Below, piece by piece: positions 34,012-42,736 of a DNA stretch of 64,000 bases. Source of the stretch: Komagataeibacter xylinus (GTDB lineage Bacteria > Pseudomonadota > Alphaproteobacteria > Acetobacterales > Acetobacteraceae); NCBI RefSeq assembly GCF_031081985.1, contig NZ_JARWSK010000002.1:124001-188000 (forward strand). The letters are read 5' to 3'. Made by a program: the position numbers and the translations under genes. The notes beneath the pieces were generated by a model, which saw only the letters and a list, made by a program, of their open reading frames with translations, did no database searches and had not been told where the DNA came from. Within the stretch, counting starts at the first letter, position 1; each line of letters starts with the position of its first letter.

Positions 34012-34540
34012 TACGCTACCCGTTCAGGGCCCGATAAAGCCAGAAACAGGCCCACGCCACCGTAGCAGGCCATGAATGCAGCATCGCTGCCTGTGCCTTT
34101 TCCATTCGTGCCGAGCTGGCTGTTGCCGACCCTAGGCGGGTGCGTGCATAAAGCCTTGACTGCACTGGTTATGTCCGGACTCGTTTGCGGTTGATGAAGG
34201 CAGCCTTCTCTTTTAAATTGAGGCCAATGTTCCAGTGCCCGGCCAGAAGGTAAGGACTTTGACCGCTTGCCCGTGTTAACGAGAAAGCAGAACGGATGCT
34301 TTGCTGAATGATTCGGTTGAATCACATCTTAAGGGTTGCGAATTCTGTGTTGATATGGCACGCGCCACGATCCACATCACCAAACGAAGGGGTGAGCCCA
34401 TAGCAGATGCCGGTCCTCAAAGTTCCAAAAAGGGCTCTTATGCATGAACATGCGCATCAAGCTACCCATGAGGGAGAGGCATGGCTGCTAAAAAATTTAT
34501 GTGATTGATATCGCATTCATTAAGAAAGTATATAACTGCA
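34012..34540 (+). other. Intergenic stretch, degraded DNA, no gene supported
   Basis: About 530 bases. Short frames on both strands (for example a minus-strand frame around 34150-34325) show no recognisable protein and contain no ribosome-binding sites of note. The patchy composition is like the IS-remnant regions elsewhere in the island, but I cannot assign it to an IS family. Confidence 0.35.
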
Positions 34541-35581
34541 ATGAAATGTCTTGTTACAGGTGGCGCGGGTTATGTAGGTAGCCATGTTATCATCAGCCTA
34601 CTGGACGCAGGACATGAGGTTGTCATCCTCGACAATCTGAGCACGGGGCACCTGGCTGCAGTGCCGCCGGGCGTACGTTTCTGGAATATTGATCTCGCGG
34701 ATGCACAGGCAACGCGGAACGCTGTCAGCCAGGAAAACTGGGATGTAGTGTTTCATTTCGCCGCCCTTTCCTCTGTCAGTGAATCAGTTGAGCGCCCCTT
34801 TTATTATCTGGGCCAGAATACGATCAACTCCCTCAATCTGATTGAGGCCTGCACGGATCACGGCGTCAAACGCTTTGTGTTTTCCTCTACCGCGGCCCTG
34901 TTCAATGGGGAAAACCATTGCGAATCGATCGCGGATAATGCCGTGATCGATCCCAGCTCGCCTTATGGCGACAGCAAATATTTCATTGAACGCGCGCTGA
35001 TATGGGCAGACCGTATCTGTGGCATGCGAAGCGCATGCCTGCGGTATTTCAATGCTGCGGGTGCTGACCCGCTCGGCCGCCTGGGTGAAGACCACCGGCC
35101 GGAAACACATCTCATTCCCCTCACCATTGATGCCGCCCTTGGCCTGCGCCCCATGCTCAAGATATTCGGCAACGATTATCATACGCCTGATGGAACCTGT
35201 GTCCGCGATTATGTGCATGTGACGGATCTGGCCGATGCCCATATCCGGGTTATCGATCAACTGGAACATGCGTCCGTCACTTACAATCTTGGTAACGGCA
35301 GGGGATTCAGCAATCTGGAGATCCTCCAGAGCGTGGAGCGGGTCAGTGGCCGGAAGGTACCGTGGGAATGGGCAGACCGCCGCCCGGGTGATCCCGCCAT
35401 CCTGGTCGCGGATTCCTCCCATATCCGCCAGGACACTGGCTGGAACCCACAATATCACGACATTGACAGCATTGTAGAAACAGCCCTGCGCTGGCGCGAA
35501 CACCATCCACATGGATATGATGACGCGCAAATATCCAAAGATGATGAGATAATTCTCATGCAGTGTAATGTTGGGACATAA
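34541..35581 (+). CDS. galE: UDP-glucose 4-epimerase
   Basis: Interconverts UDP-glucose and UDP-galactose to supply galactose for surface glycans. 346 residues from the ATG at 34541 (MKCLVTGGAGYVGSHVIISL); the frame also opens with a TTG at 34505. Extended SDR motifs: TGGAGYVGSH for NAD, FHFAALSSV, catalytic Ser in VFSSTAALF and YGDSK for Tyr-x-x-x-Lys, then RYFNAAGADPLGRLGE and CVRDYVHVTDLADAH. Mid-GC, alone on the plus strand between IS-scarred gaps. Confidence 0.94.
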   Translation: MKCLVTGGAGYVGSHVIISLLDAGHEVVILDNLSTGHLAAVPPGVRFWNIDLADAQATRNAVSQENWDVVFHFAALSSVSESVERPFYYLGQNTINSLNLIEACTDHGVKRFVFSSTAALFNGENHCESIADNAVIDPSSPYGDSKYFIERALIWADRICGMRSACLRYFNAAGADPLGRLGEDHRPETHLIPLTIDAALGLRPMLKIFGNDYHTPDGTCVRDYVHVTDLADAHIRVIDQLEHASVTYNLGNGRGFSNLEILQSVERVSGRKVPWEWADRRPGDPAILVADSSHIRQDTGWNPQYHDIDSIVETALRWREHHPHGYDDAQISKDDEIILMQCNVGT

Positions 35582-35779
35582 TAATATTTTCTTAAATAAC
35601 CGAATTTAATTAAAATCCATTTATTATAAAGTACACTGTAGCACGCGCGATCAATCGCCCTTTGCACAGCAGCCTGTGCCAGACCTTACGGTTGCCTAGA
35701 TTCTTATCAGGCGAAACATCTGGTCATCAATAGATCAGTATTGTGCCGGGTCAGCATACTTTCCTATGACTTATCAGAC

Positions 35780-36160
35780 CTTAAATGACAGAATAGAGTT
35801 GTCAGGTCCTGAATGACCGAACAGACTATCTATCTATTTGAGATAAGCATTGATGCAGCCTGTTTTTTCTTATCAGTCCCAAGCTGTCTGGATGTTGCTG
35901 ATCCGGGACCTTTATCTGCATGGCAAACCCTGTCCACAGAACCTGCGGCGGACGCGATATCTACAATTTTCTGGTACCATCAGAACCGCGCAAATGGCAT
36001 GTCCTGCCACCTGAGTCTGGCCCTTGCTGGATTACGGCGCAACTGTTCATTCGCTAGTCGAAGCTCGGTGTGTGCCTCTTTGAAAAAATCACAGGCAGGG
36101 ATAACGCGGCATAGTTTTATCGATGGGACGACGATCCGTGTCCATCACAAGGCGACCTGA
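35780..36160 (+). pseudogene. IS5-family (IS1031-like) transposase remnant, plus strand
   Basis: Frameshifted 5' part of an IS5-type transposase. The frame reads ISTIFWYHQNRANG, then out of register LRRNCSFASRSSVC, then SFIDGTTIRV (the FxDGT start of the DDE catalytic domain). It aligns with the better-preserved minus-strand fragment at 36117-36530. The 5' non-coding part also resembles that copy (GAATGAC near 35811). The DDE core and 3' end are missing. Confidence 0.7.
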
Positions 36161-36530
36161 GTCGCCCGAAGGGGGAGACAGGAATCATCGTACCATCGAG
36201 AAAGACCATACCGAAGGTCTGGTCCCTGTCTTGGGCCTTTTCAAAGAGGCGCTGCCATACTCCGCGCTTCGACCAGCGAATGAACAACTGTGCGGCAATC
36301 CACCAGGGACCAAACTCAGATGGCAGGGCGCGCCATTTTGCACCGTTTTGATGGCGCCAGAAAATCGCGGAAATCGTCCGTCGAAGGTTCTTCGGTGGGG
36401 TCTTGCTCTTCGCTTCGATCAAAGGCTCCCAGACGGACCATGCAGTATCGGAAAAGATAGACTACATCATGCTCATCATAAACAGCTATGCAGTCCGCTC
36501 TGTCATTCAAGGGCTAACAGGCCCTAGAGT
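36117..36530 (-). pseudogene. IS5-family (IS1031-like) transposase remnant, minus strand
   Basis: N-terminal part of an IS5-type transposase read on the minus strand: SDTAWSVWEPLIEAKSKTPP, then AIFWRHQNGAKWRALPSEFG, PWWIAAQLFIRWSKRGVW and VFLDGTMIPV. A TAG follows the presumed start (ATGATGTAG) and the fragment stops at the junction with the plus-strand copy, so it is inactive. The two fragments meet head-on near 36140-36180, forming an interrupted inverted repeat of two diverged elements. Confidence 0.75.
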
Positions 36531-36666
36531 CACCTTCCCATAAACCTTGATATCCTGCTCTATATCAGGAAGTCGGACTGCAGATGTTCTACCCTACTAT
36601 CCGTCAGACCGACTCAATATTTCTGTCCTACCTTTTTCCTAAGTGTAAATAAAAATAAAATTCTGA

Positions 36667-37065
36667 TCAATTATGACTTTTCTTCGACAAAACCATAGTT
36701 GCGAGATAATTAACAATAAGAGAAAGCGGAGTTACAATGATTTTTGATGAAATTGCAGATAAATTATGATCAACATAAAAATATAAGCTTAAATTATGCG
36801 ATAATATTTTAATTAAAAAAGACCAGACAAAAATAAAAAATTCCGTGTGAATGAAATACGACATAAAATACTTAAAATCAAAAAATTTTACTTTGAAAAT
36901 AATACGTCTGGAAATGACGTGCACAGTCATGGCAGCTATTGTAGAGCTTATAATATTTGATGACGCCGGTGAGAAATGCAGCAGCGTCACTAGACATGAA
37001 AATATTACAAGATCTGCAAACCATCCTGCGCCAGATAATAGCGTGAAAATAATACTGGATTTCAT
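36667..37065 (-). CDS. GtrA-family small membrane protein
   Basis: 132 residues, four hydrophobic segments: SSIIFTLLSGAGWFADLVIF, ISSTIAAMTVHVISRRIIFK, YFIHTEFFIFVWSFLI and IIVTPLSLIVNYLATMVLS. This matches GtrA proteins, proposed flippases for undecaprenyl-phosphate-linked sugars. Its ATG at 37065 overlaps the stop of the large membrane protein upstream (TGATG), so it is translationally coupled and the last gene of the seven-gene operon. Strongly AT-rich. Confidence 0.8.
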   Translation of the reverse strand: MKSSIIFTLLSGAGWFADLVIFSCLVTLLHFSPASSNIISSTIAAMTVHVISRRIIFKVKFFDFKYFMSYFIHTEFFIFVWSFLIKILSHNLSLYFYVDHNLSAISSKIIVTPLSLIVNYLATMVLSKKSHN

Positions 37066-39068
37066 CAGGATTGGGCCTTCTTTTGTGGCAGCCAACCTTT
37101 TTGAATAAGAGCCCAAAGCGGCAGAATCAGCATGCCCCAAATCCAGACCAGTATCATGTACGACCAGAATTTGGGCGCTGGCGACGCAAAAGCACATAAT
37201 GCGATAATAGATATTATCATATAATTTATTAAAATGATTATCCGATTTCTCACAAGCAATGGAATACAAAAAGTACAAAATAGCAGCCATATCCCCATAG
37301 GAATGAAAACCGATATTTTATAATAAAATTTTGTTACCGCAGAGGAGAGAGGAGCCTGCCATTTATAATCAGGCACCATGCCAGCAGCATCAGCATAAAA
37401 TTTGAAAATTGATGGCGTAAATACCCACGGTGTATACACCGAGTCCAATGTCTTATCTTGATAACGATCATAGATCTCCCATGCAGGCCACAGCGACAGT
37501 TCTGATAGTCGTGTTGTGGTACGCATAATCTCTGGTCGTGGATCATTTAATAAATCATGATTCAGTAGCTTGTTTAGCCTGTCATATGCCACCTTTCTTT
37601 CGGGATATTTAACCTTGGCAACAAATTTCCAGAAAAAATAGTCTTCTTTTACTGTACAATATGCTTCAATTCCACCTATCGTATCGAATGCTGCCACATC
37701 ATCAGGATTGCTTTTATTGCAATTAACGTATGGCCGCAAAAGATCGAGCGCGCTAATCATTTTATACTTTTCATTTTCTTGATTAATAGGTACGCCTTCT
37801 ATTGCTGGAATCAAGAAATTAATAATTCCTGTAGCAATCACAATATTTAAAAACGATTTTGCAACCTTAAATTTATCTTTATTTATATATGCATCATAGG
37901 CAATACTAAGGATCAGAAAAGACCAATACTCTGGACGAAGAAGAGCCGCCATCAATAAGAAAACGTAGCCAAGCGTCCCAACGCTCTGCTTCTGACTAAT
38001 ACGGATGCCAACGATGATAAACGCAGAAAACAGTATTTCTGCAGCGACAAACATACGTTGCTGAACAAAAAGCATAGAAAAAACAACAGGGCTAAATGCC
38101 TGCACAACAAAATATAACGATATCCATAGTTTACCCATTCTTAATTTTTTAAGATGGTATGCCAGATAAACACTGACAGAAAAATACAACAGAACTTGCG
38201 GTAATTGTATAAACAATGGGAAAAATGGATGAATGATAAATTGATACATGATGTAAAAAGAAGAATACCACGTATAGAATTGAGCCATCAAAGTATCATG
38301 CACTATAATATCACTGGCAAACATGCCAGGAAAAACAGATACATACTGAATGGCAATCTGAACAGCTAGAAGGCATGAAAATACTGGCACTTCAGACAGC
38401 ATATGCCATATATTTTTATAATAAACGATACACCACGTGAGTATGCCTGCGCAAAGGCCAGCAAACAGTACACTGGAGACGATCAAAAGCACATGAGCAT
38501 GTGCGATCGATCGTAAATTTATGCGATTAAGGCCAACATGCAGTGGAACTGTTACGGTGCGTTGAGGAGCCCATAATGAAGTGAACACAACATCATCGGG
38601 AGACATGGCACGGAGGAAAGTTGTCAGATAAATACCTGGGTAGACATGCTTTGCTACGCGTGATGACCACCAGGGATCTTTGCCCGTATGGTTAACCAAC
38701 CACCCGTCATTTTCTACAGTAATACACGAAGCGGATTGTGAGCTTCGTTCGCTTGTTTCCGGGCAGATACTATCGCCTTTTAAAATTTTATAAAAATCGT
38801 TACCTGCGCCAGAATTCCATTCTATAACGGTTCTGCCATCACGCTCAACACGAGCCCGGCCGTTGCCGGAAGCGCCGTCACTCCATGGAATTTGTGTGTC
38901 TTCCGCAGGCGAAAAGAACCGACCACGGTATACATCTGCCCCATTGCGGGAAAATAGAGTATACGATTTAACATATTTCCAAGTTGGAACTGTCATGACT
39001 AGAAATACAGAAAATATAAGAAAAGCTATCCCCCATATAAACTTTTTTTTGTTCTTATTGTAAGCCAT
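37065..39068 (-). CDS. Large multispanning membrane protein, GT-C/DUF6020-like
   Basis: 667 residues. TM helix near the N-terminus (about 10-30), then an extracytoplasmic domain (about 35-190, with EWNSGAGNDFYKILKGDSIC), then about ten TM helices. A short motif FPGMFASDIIVHDTLMAQFY (P-G-x-x-x-x-D near a first lumenal loop) and LRPEYW resemble large GT-C enzymes of the DUF6020/GtrC type. With GtrA directly downstream and GtrB-like GT2s nearby, it may transfer a lipid-linked sugar to a surface glycan. AGGAACC precedes its ATG. The DUF assignment is from memory, so only moderate confidence. Confidence 0.7.
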   Translation of the reverse strand: MAYNKNKKKFIWGIAFLIFSVFLVMTVPTWKYVKSYTLFSRNGADVYRGRFFSPAEDTQIPWSDGASGNGRARVERDGRTVIEWNSGAGNDFYKILKGDSICPETSERSSQSASCITVENDGWLVNHTGKDPWWSSRVAKHVYPGIYLTTFLRAMSPDDVVFTSLWAPQRTVTVPLHVGLNRINLRSIAHAHVLLIVSSVLFAGLCAGILTWCIVYYKNIWHMLSEVPVFSCLLAVQIAIQYVSVFPGMFASDIIVHDTLMAQFYTWYSSFYIMYQFIIHPFFPLFIQLPQVLLYFSVSVYLAYHLKKLRMGKLWISLYFVVQAFSPVVFSMLFVQQRMFVAAEILFSAFIIVGIRISQKQSVGTLGYVFLLMAALLRPEYWSFLILSIAYDAYINKDKFKVAKSFLNIVIATGIINFLIPAIEGVPINQENEKYKMISALDLLRPYVNCNKSNPDDVAAFDTIGGIEAYCTVKEDYFFWKFVAKVKYPERKVAYDRLNKLLNHDLLNDPRPEIMRTTTRLSELSLWPAWEIYDRYQDKTLDSVYTPWVFTPSIFKFYADAAGMVPDYKWQAPLSSAVTKFYYKISVFIPMGIWLLFCTFCIPLLVRNRIIILINYMIISIIALCAFASPAPKFWSYMILVWIWGMLILPLWALIQKGWLPQKKAQS

Positions 39069-39105
39069 AACGGTTCCTAGTCTCGTATCTATATTTATCT
39101 ATTTT

Positions 39106-39858
39106 TTATTTTATTTTCTTGATTGCTTCAGGGGGCGACTGTTTAAAATCTTCTACCTGCTCAGGCGTACCAAGCATGCCCACATCTGCGACAGGAATAT
39201 CAGAGATGATCACGCGTCGGCCAGCATCAATCAGACGATTATACATGGGCGCAATATAGCGTTCGCCTTTCTCCATGCCATCTGCCCGGGAAAAATGCTG
39301 ATGATACAGTTCACAATACATACGCACATTGGCAAACCAGTAGAGTCCCAGTGTGGCAAAATCTGATATCCGCAGCTTTTCGCGCACTTCTACCGCTTTG
39401 TGCGTTTCATCAAGACGCACAAATGACCAGCCATCACCTGGAGCACGAAAACAGGGGATCCAGCCATCGCAGCTTTCAGGAGCAGGCGGAACCATCAGCC
39501 CGGGCGCGACAAAGGTATCAATATTATAGACGGCAAATGGAACATCTGCCGGAGCATCTTCAGCCAGAAGAAGAGCGGTTGTCGCCTGCCCGTCCGTTAC
39601 ATGATCGAGTTCGACCACCTTATCCACAATAATGCCCAAGGCCTTGCATCGTGCTGCAATATATTCCTTGGCATTTGTGTCCTTACGAATTGCAAAACGA
39701 AAGCGCCAACCCGCATCCCGAAAGGAGGTCAGGCTCAACATAGACCAGTCAAACAGCGGACGCCCGAGAACCTCGATCTCGTATTTTGGCATCGGATAGC
39801 CTGCTTTTGTAAAGCGAGACCCCATCCCTGCCATTGTAATTGCCATGATTCCAGTCAT
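39106..39858 (-). CDS. Sugar-phosphate-type nucleotidyltransferase (MobA/RfbA-like fold)
   Basis: 250 residues. N-terminal nucleotide-binding loop MAGMGSRFTKAGYPMPKYEI (G-x-G-S-R-F...P-K), a variant of the NTP-transferase signature, and a metal-binding FAVYNIDTFV segment (in place of the D-x-D/N). This resembles cytidylyltransferase/nucleotidyltransferases in capsule and LPS loci, including those making CDP-activated decorations. GGGATAAC precedes the ATG. It starts one base after the HAD gene's stop. Together with the kinase and HAD genes it suggests synthesis of a nucleotide-activated small group; the substrate is unknown. Confidence 0.8.
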   Translation of the reverse strand: MTGIMAITMAGMGSRFTKAGYPMPKYEIEVLGRPLFDWSMLSLTSFRDAGWRFRFAIRKDTNAKEYIAARCKALGIIVDKVVELDHVTDGQATTALLLAEDAPADVPFAVYNIDTFVAPGLMVPPAPESCDGWIPCFRAPGDGWSFVRLDETHKAVEVREKLRISDFATLGLYWFANVRMYCELYHQHFSRADGMEKGERYIAPMYNRLIDAGRRVIISDIPVADVGMLGTPEQVEDFKQSPPEAIKKIK

Positions 39859-39859
39859 G

Positions 39860-40261
39860 TTATCCCTTTGCTATACGATCACGCGCAATCAGAGCTTCAA
39901 CCCCGGCCAGATCATTCTCGATAAATTCCCGTGGCCGCACGGCACGATCATCAATATAAAAACCCTGCGCGCCTGGCCAAGGCTTCCCAAGATGGAGTTC
40001 ATCAAAAGGGATGTCGTGACGTTGTAGCCATTCCAGCAAAGTGGGACCAACTATTTTATTAATCTGCCCAAGGTTTCCGTCATTCGAACGCATGCCGCGC
40101 GATGAGCTGAGCACGATGCGCCATCCTTCAGCGTGCATTTTCCGTACACGCGCCACGATCAGTGGCTCGGGCGCAACATCAGCATAACTGCCATCCTTGG
40201 TTTTGATGTCACATAACGTTCCGTCAATATCGACTACAAGAACTTTCTCTTTACCGATCAT
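39860..40261 (-). CDS. Small HAD-superfamily phosphatase
   Basis: 133 residues, a minimal cap-less HAD domain. Motif I VLVVDIDGTLCD (nucleophile DxDGT), motif II Ser/Thr in IVLSSSRGM, Lys in LHLGKPWPGA and motif IV YIDDRAVRP. Such compact HADs accompany nucleotidyltransferases in polysaccharide loci and remove a phosphate from an intermediate. Overlaps the kinase gene by 4 nt (ATGA, with AGGAA upstream). Substrate unknown. Confidence 0.88.
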   Translation of the reverse strand: MIGKEKVLVVDIDGTLCDIKTKDGSYADVAPEPLIVARVRKMHAEGWRIVLSSSRGMRSNDGNLGQINKIVGPTLLEWLQRHDIPFDELHLGKPWPGAQGFYIDDRAVRPREFIENDLAGVEALIARDRIAKG

Positions 40262-41736
40262 TTCCTACACTCCAGATCATCAAGAATCGCGGCAGCCGTA
40301 AGGGCAAAGCCTGCCAGTTTCTTTGGCCTGTCAGAATGTAATGGCAGCATGGAAAGGAAGAGAGAAAGTTCGACCGCACGCACGCTTACGATATCAATTC
40401 CCGCCTTATTCAGATGCCTTGTGAATCTTTCCTGCGCCCAGGCCGGCGGACCACCCGCATCAAGCTGGCATTCCAGGACAAGCTGGTCGTTCAGGAAACA
40501 ATTGAACAGACCATTATTGATAAAGTCATAGCCACCCATGACGGAATGACTGAATTTGGCAATATCATACGAGGGATGCATCAAACCGGCTTCAAAGCTG
40601 ACAGCCCCCTTGGGATCGATCAGCCGCATCAGACCAAGACGCTTGTCAAACAGAATGTTAGAAAAGCATGGATCCCCATGCCCGAAAACCAGATGTTGAT
40701 CAGGCCACTGCTCAAGGGCCTTTTCAATAAAGGGCCGCGCATCAGCCAGCATGGTCCGGATATCGCCCCGCGGACCAGATGCCGCCAGGATGGCATCCAG
40801 CTTGCGCCCTTCTTTCATGTTCAGGAAACTGTCAATGCGCGCATCCAGCTTGCCGAGAATATGCCGGCGTCCTTCTTCACGCGTCGCGACCACATTGCCC
40901 ATTCCTTTCTTGCGGGATGACAAGAAAGCAAAAAAATTATCCAGCAACAGATCAAAATCCGCCGGCTGAAGAGCATTGTGAATGAACTGCAAGGCGACAT
41001 CGGGAACAGGAAGGTGCTCCATGGAATAGCCTGCCCTGCCGTCTTTTTTCCAAAAATGGAAAGTTGGCATAAGGAAACGTTTCATTTCCTCAGGGGCAAC
41101 ATGGAAGTAACTGTACTCACCTTCCATTTTGGCAATGTCGGACGAGCTTTTATGGAAAATTCCGTCTACAGCTTCTGTATCATTGAAATGACGGGCTTCT
41201 GTCGATCCAATCAGGAATTTGAACAGGTTCCGTGGCTTGCGAAGATCAACCATACCAAGCTGATCAACCATGCTGGGCGCTGTCTCAGCCAGTCCGAGCA
41301 GGATATTCCGTCGGCCTTCAGCGTTTTTGGCCCGCAGGAATGCAATCGCATCCTTCTCTTTCAGCAATACCGGCGCTTCATCACCGCTTATCGGGGCCAG
41401 AAACATGGTTTCGAGTGCAAAAGCACATTTTTTCAATACAGGAACCAGCCCAGGCATGTACAATGGGGCGATACAGGAGGGCAGAATCACATACAGAGAA
41501 TCGGCTGCCCGATTTTCTATATGGTTTGCCAGATCAAAAGCAGCTTCATCTGTTTCAAGAATCTGAAAGCCATACTGTGCGCTTTCAGCAGCAGCCTGTA
41601 TTTCTGCCCCGAAACGCTTTCGACGCCGGACAATGCTGGAAAAAGGCCTATTCCCAATAATGCTCACCACCTGGGAAGACGGCATGGTCCGATCGTCCAG
41701 AATTACGGTGACATTGTGTAGCGTATTAATTCCCAC
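40258..41736 (-). CDS. APH/choline-kinase-fold phosphotransferase with extra N-terminal domain
   Basis: 492 residues from a GTG at 41736 (AGGAAG upstream). The C-terminal half (about 190-480) is an aminoglycoside/choline-kinase fold: catalytic loop VFGHGDPCFSNILFD (H-G-D-x5-N), then LMRLIDPKG holding the metal-binding Asp, then HPSYDIAKFSHS. The N-terminal ~190 residues (SIIGNRPFSSIVRRRKRFGA onwards) are not recognised and may be a degenerate nucleotidyltransferase or a binding domain. First of a three-gene kinase-HAD-nucleotidyltransferase block. It probably phosphorylates a small alcohol or sugar. Mid-AT composition. Confidence 0.82.
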   Translation of the reverse strand: MGINTLHNVTVILDDRTMPSSQVVSIIGNRPFSSIVRRRKRFGAEIQAAAESAQYGFQILETDEAAFDLANHIENRAADSLYVILPSCIAPLYMPGLVPVLKKCAFALETMFLAPISGDEAPVLLKEKDAIAFLRAKNAEGRRNILLGLAETAPSMVDQLGMVDLRKPRNLFKFLIGSTEARHFNDTEAVDGIFHKSSSDIAKMEGEYSYFHVAPEEMKRFLMPTFHFWKKDGRAGYSMEHLPVPDVALQFIHNALQPADFDLLLDNFFAFLSSRKKGMGNVVATREEGRRHILGKLDARIDSFLNMKEGRKLDAILAASGPRGDIRTMLADARPFIEKALEQWPDQHLVFGHGDPCFSNILFDKRLGLMRLIDPKGAVSFEAGLMHPSYDIAKFSHSVMGGYDFINNGLFNCFLNDQLVLECQLDAGGPPAWAQERFTRHLNKAGIDIVSVRAVELSLFLSMLPLHSDRPKKLAGFALTAAAILDDLECRK

Positions 41737-41743
41737 AGGCTTC

Positions 41744-42721
41744 CTATTTGGTACGCAAACTACGTGAGCGGAATGTTATAATGCGATTGAGATATGCATA
41801 AACTGACGGCGGCCATGCAGCAAGGATCACCAGAATGCTACTGGCGGCAGAAGCGGCCAGGGCCGGGTCAACATGAGAAGAAATGGTGACCTGCCACTCC
41901 TTTGCAGCCCGATTGATCAACAACACGCCTGCATTATGAAACTCCGGCGAAACAGCCAGATGCGTTAACAAGGCGGCCGCAGCCAGTTCGAGCCCCCAGA
42001 TCAGGACTGTAATCATCATAAGTGGAGCCCCCTGCCGGCGCAGCAGGCCTTCACCATTCGTCGCACCTTCGCGCAGCACGTCAATCAGACGCAAGCCAAC
42101 CAGCACATCGCGGCCGGTATGGTTAATCACGACATAGCGCTGCAGGCTGCTTAAGGCACGCGGACCAATCAAAAAGCATATTCCTGCCAGAATCGTCACC
42201 GCAACCGTCATCCACTGCACGGTTCTTGCGCCTTCGTGCATGATATCGTGGGTGATATAGCCATCCATAATAAGCCAGGTCAGTAATACGGCAAGCATGA
42301 TGGCATCGAAAAGCCGATCAAGCAGAATAGTTACCACAGATTCAGATAATTTTTTGCTTACGAGCCATAAATTATAAAGCCGGACGATTTCACCAATCTT
42401 GAATGGCAGGATTATGGCAAACGGGACTGTCGCAAAATGCAACCAGAAAGTCGTGCGCGCCGGAATTTTCAGCAGTGAGCCCGAGATGATGCACAGTCGC
42501 ATTGCCCTGAGGCAATGGGCCAGGAAATATACGATCATCGCGACGATCATTGTCATGGGCATCGTGGGAAGCAGGACTTTAGGCCCGATATATCTTCCCG
42601 CAGCCAAGAGGCAGAGAGTGGCAACGAATGTTGCCACAAATCTCCCTTTGTAAAGCTTTAGACGTATGACATCTTGGGAATGAGCGACTCTCCTCATCCA
42701 GTCATCAGGAATGCGCATCAT
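41744..42721 (-). CDS. Flippase-like (LPG-synthase TM-region/UPF0104-type) membrane protein
   Basis: 325 residues, about eight TM helices, of the lysylphosphatidylglycerol-synthase transmembrane family. Typical features are LRAMRLCIISG near the first loop, PFKIGEIVRLYNLW (G-E-x-x-R) and TILLDRLFDAIML (E/D-R-x-x-D). Members associate with polyprenyl-sugar and glycolipid loci. It lies 15 bp after the GT2 gene and 7 bp before the kinase gene. Confidence 0.88.
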   Translation of the reverse strand: MMRIPDDWMRRVAHSQDVIRLKLYKGRFVATFVATLCLLAAGRYIGPKVLLPTMPMTMIVAMIVYFLAHCLRAMRLCIISGSLLKIPARTTFWLHFATVPFAIILPFKIGEIVRLYNLWLVSKKLSESVVTILLDRLFDAIMLAVLLTWLIMDGYITHDIMHEGARTVQWMTVAVTILAGICFLIGPRALSSLQRYVVINHTGRDVLVGLRLIDVLREGATNGEGLLRRQGAPLMMITVLIWGLELAAAALLTHLAVSPEFHNAGVLLINRAAKEWQVTISSHVDPALAASAASSILVILAAWPPSVYAYLNRIITFRSRSLRTK

Positions 42722-42736
42722 CCGGCATCTTGTTGT

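Noticed and set aside
39106-39858. Calling the nucleotidyltransferase a MeOPN (phosphoramidate) cytidylyltransferase
   Set aside because: The N-terminal motif is similar in style to such enzymes, but the expected partners (glutamine kinase, amide hydrolase) are not present, so only the generic family is claimed.
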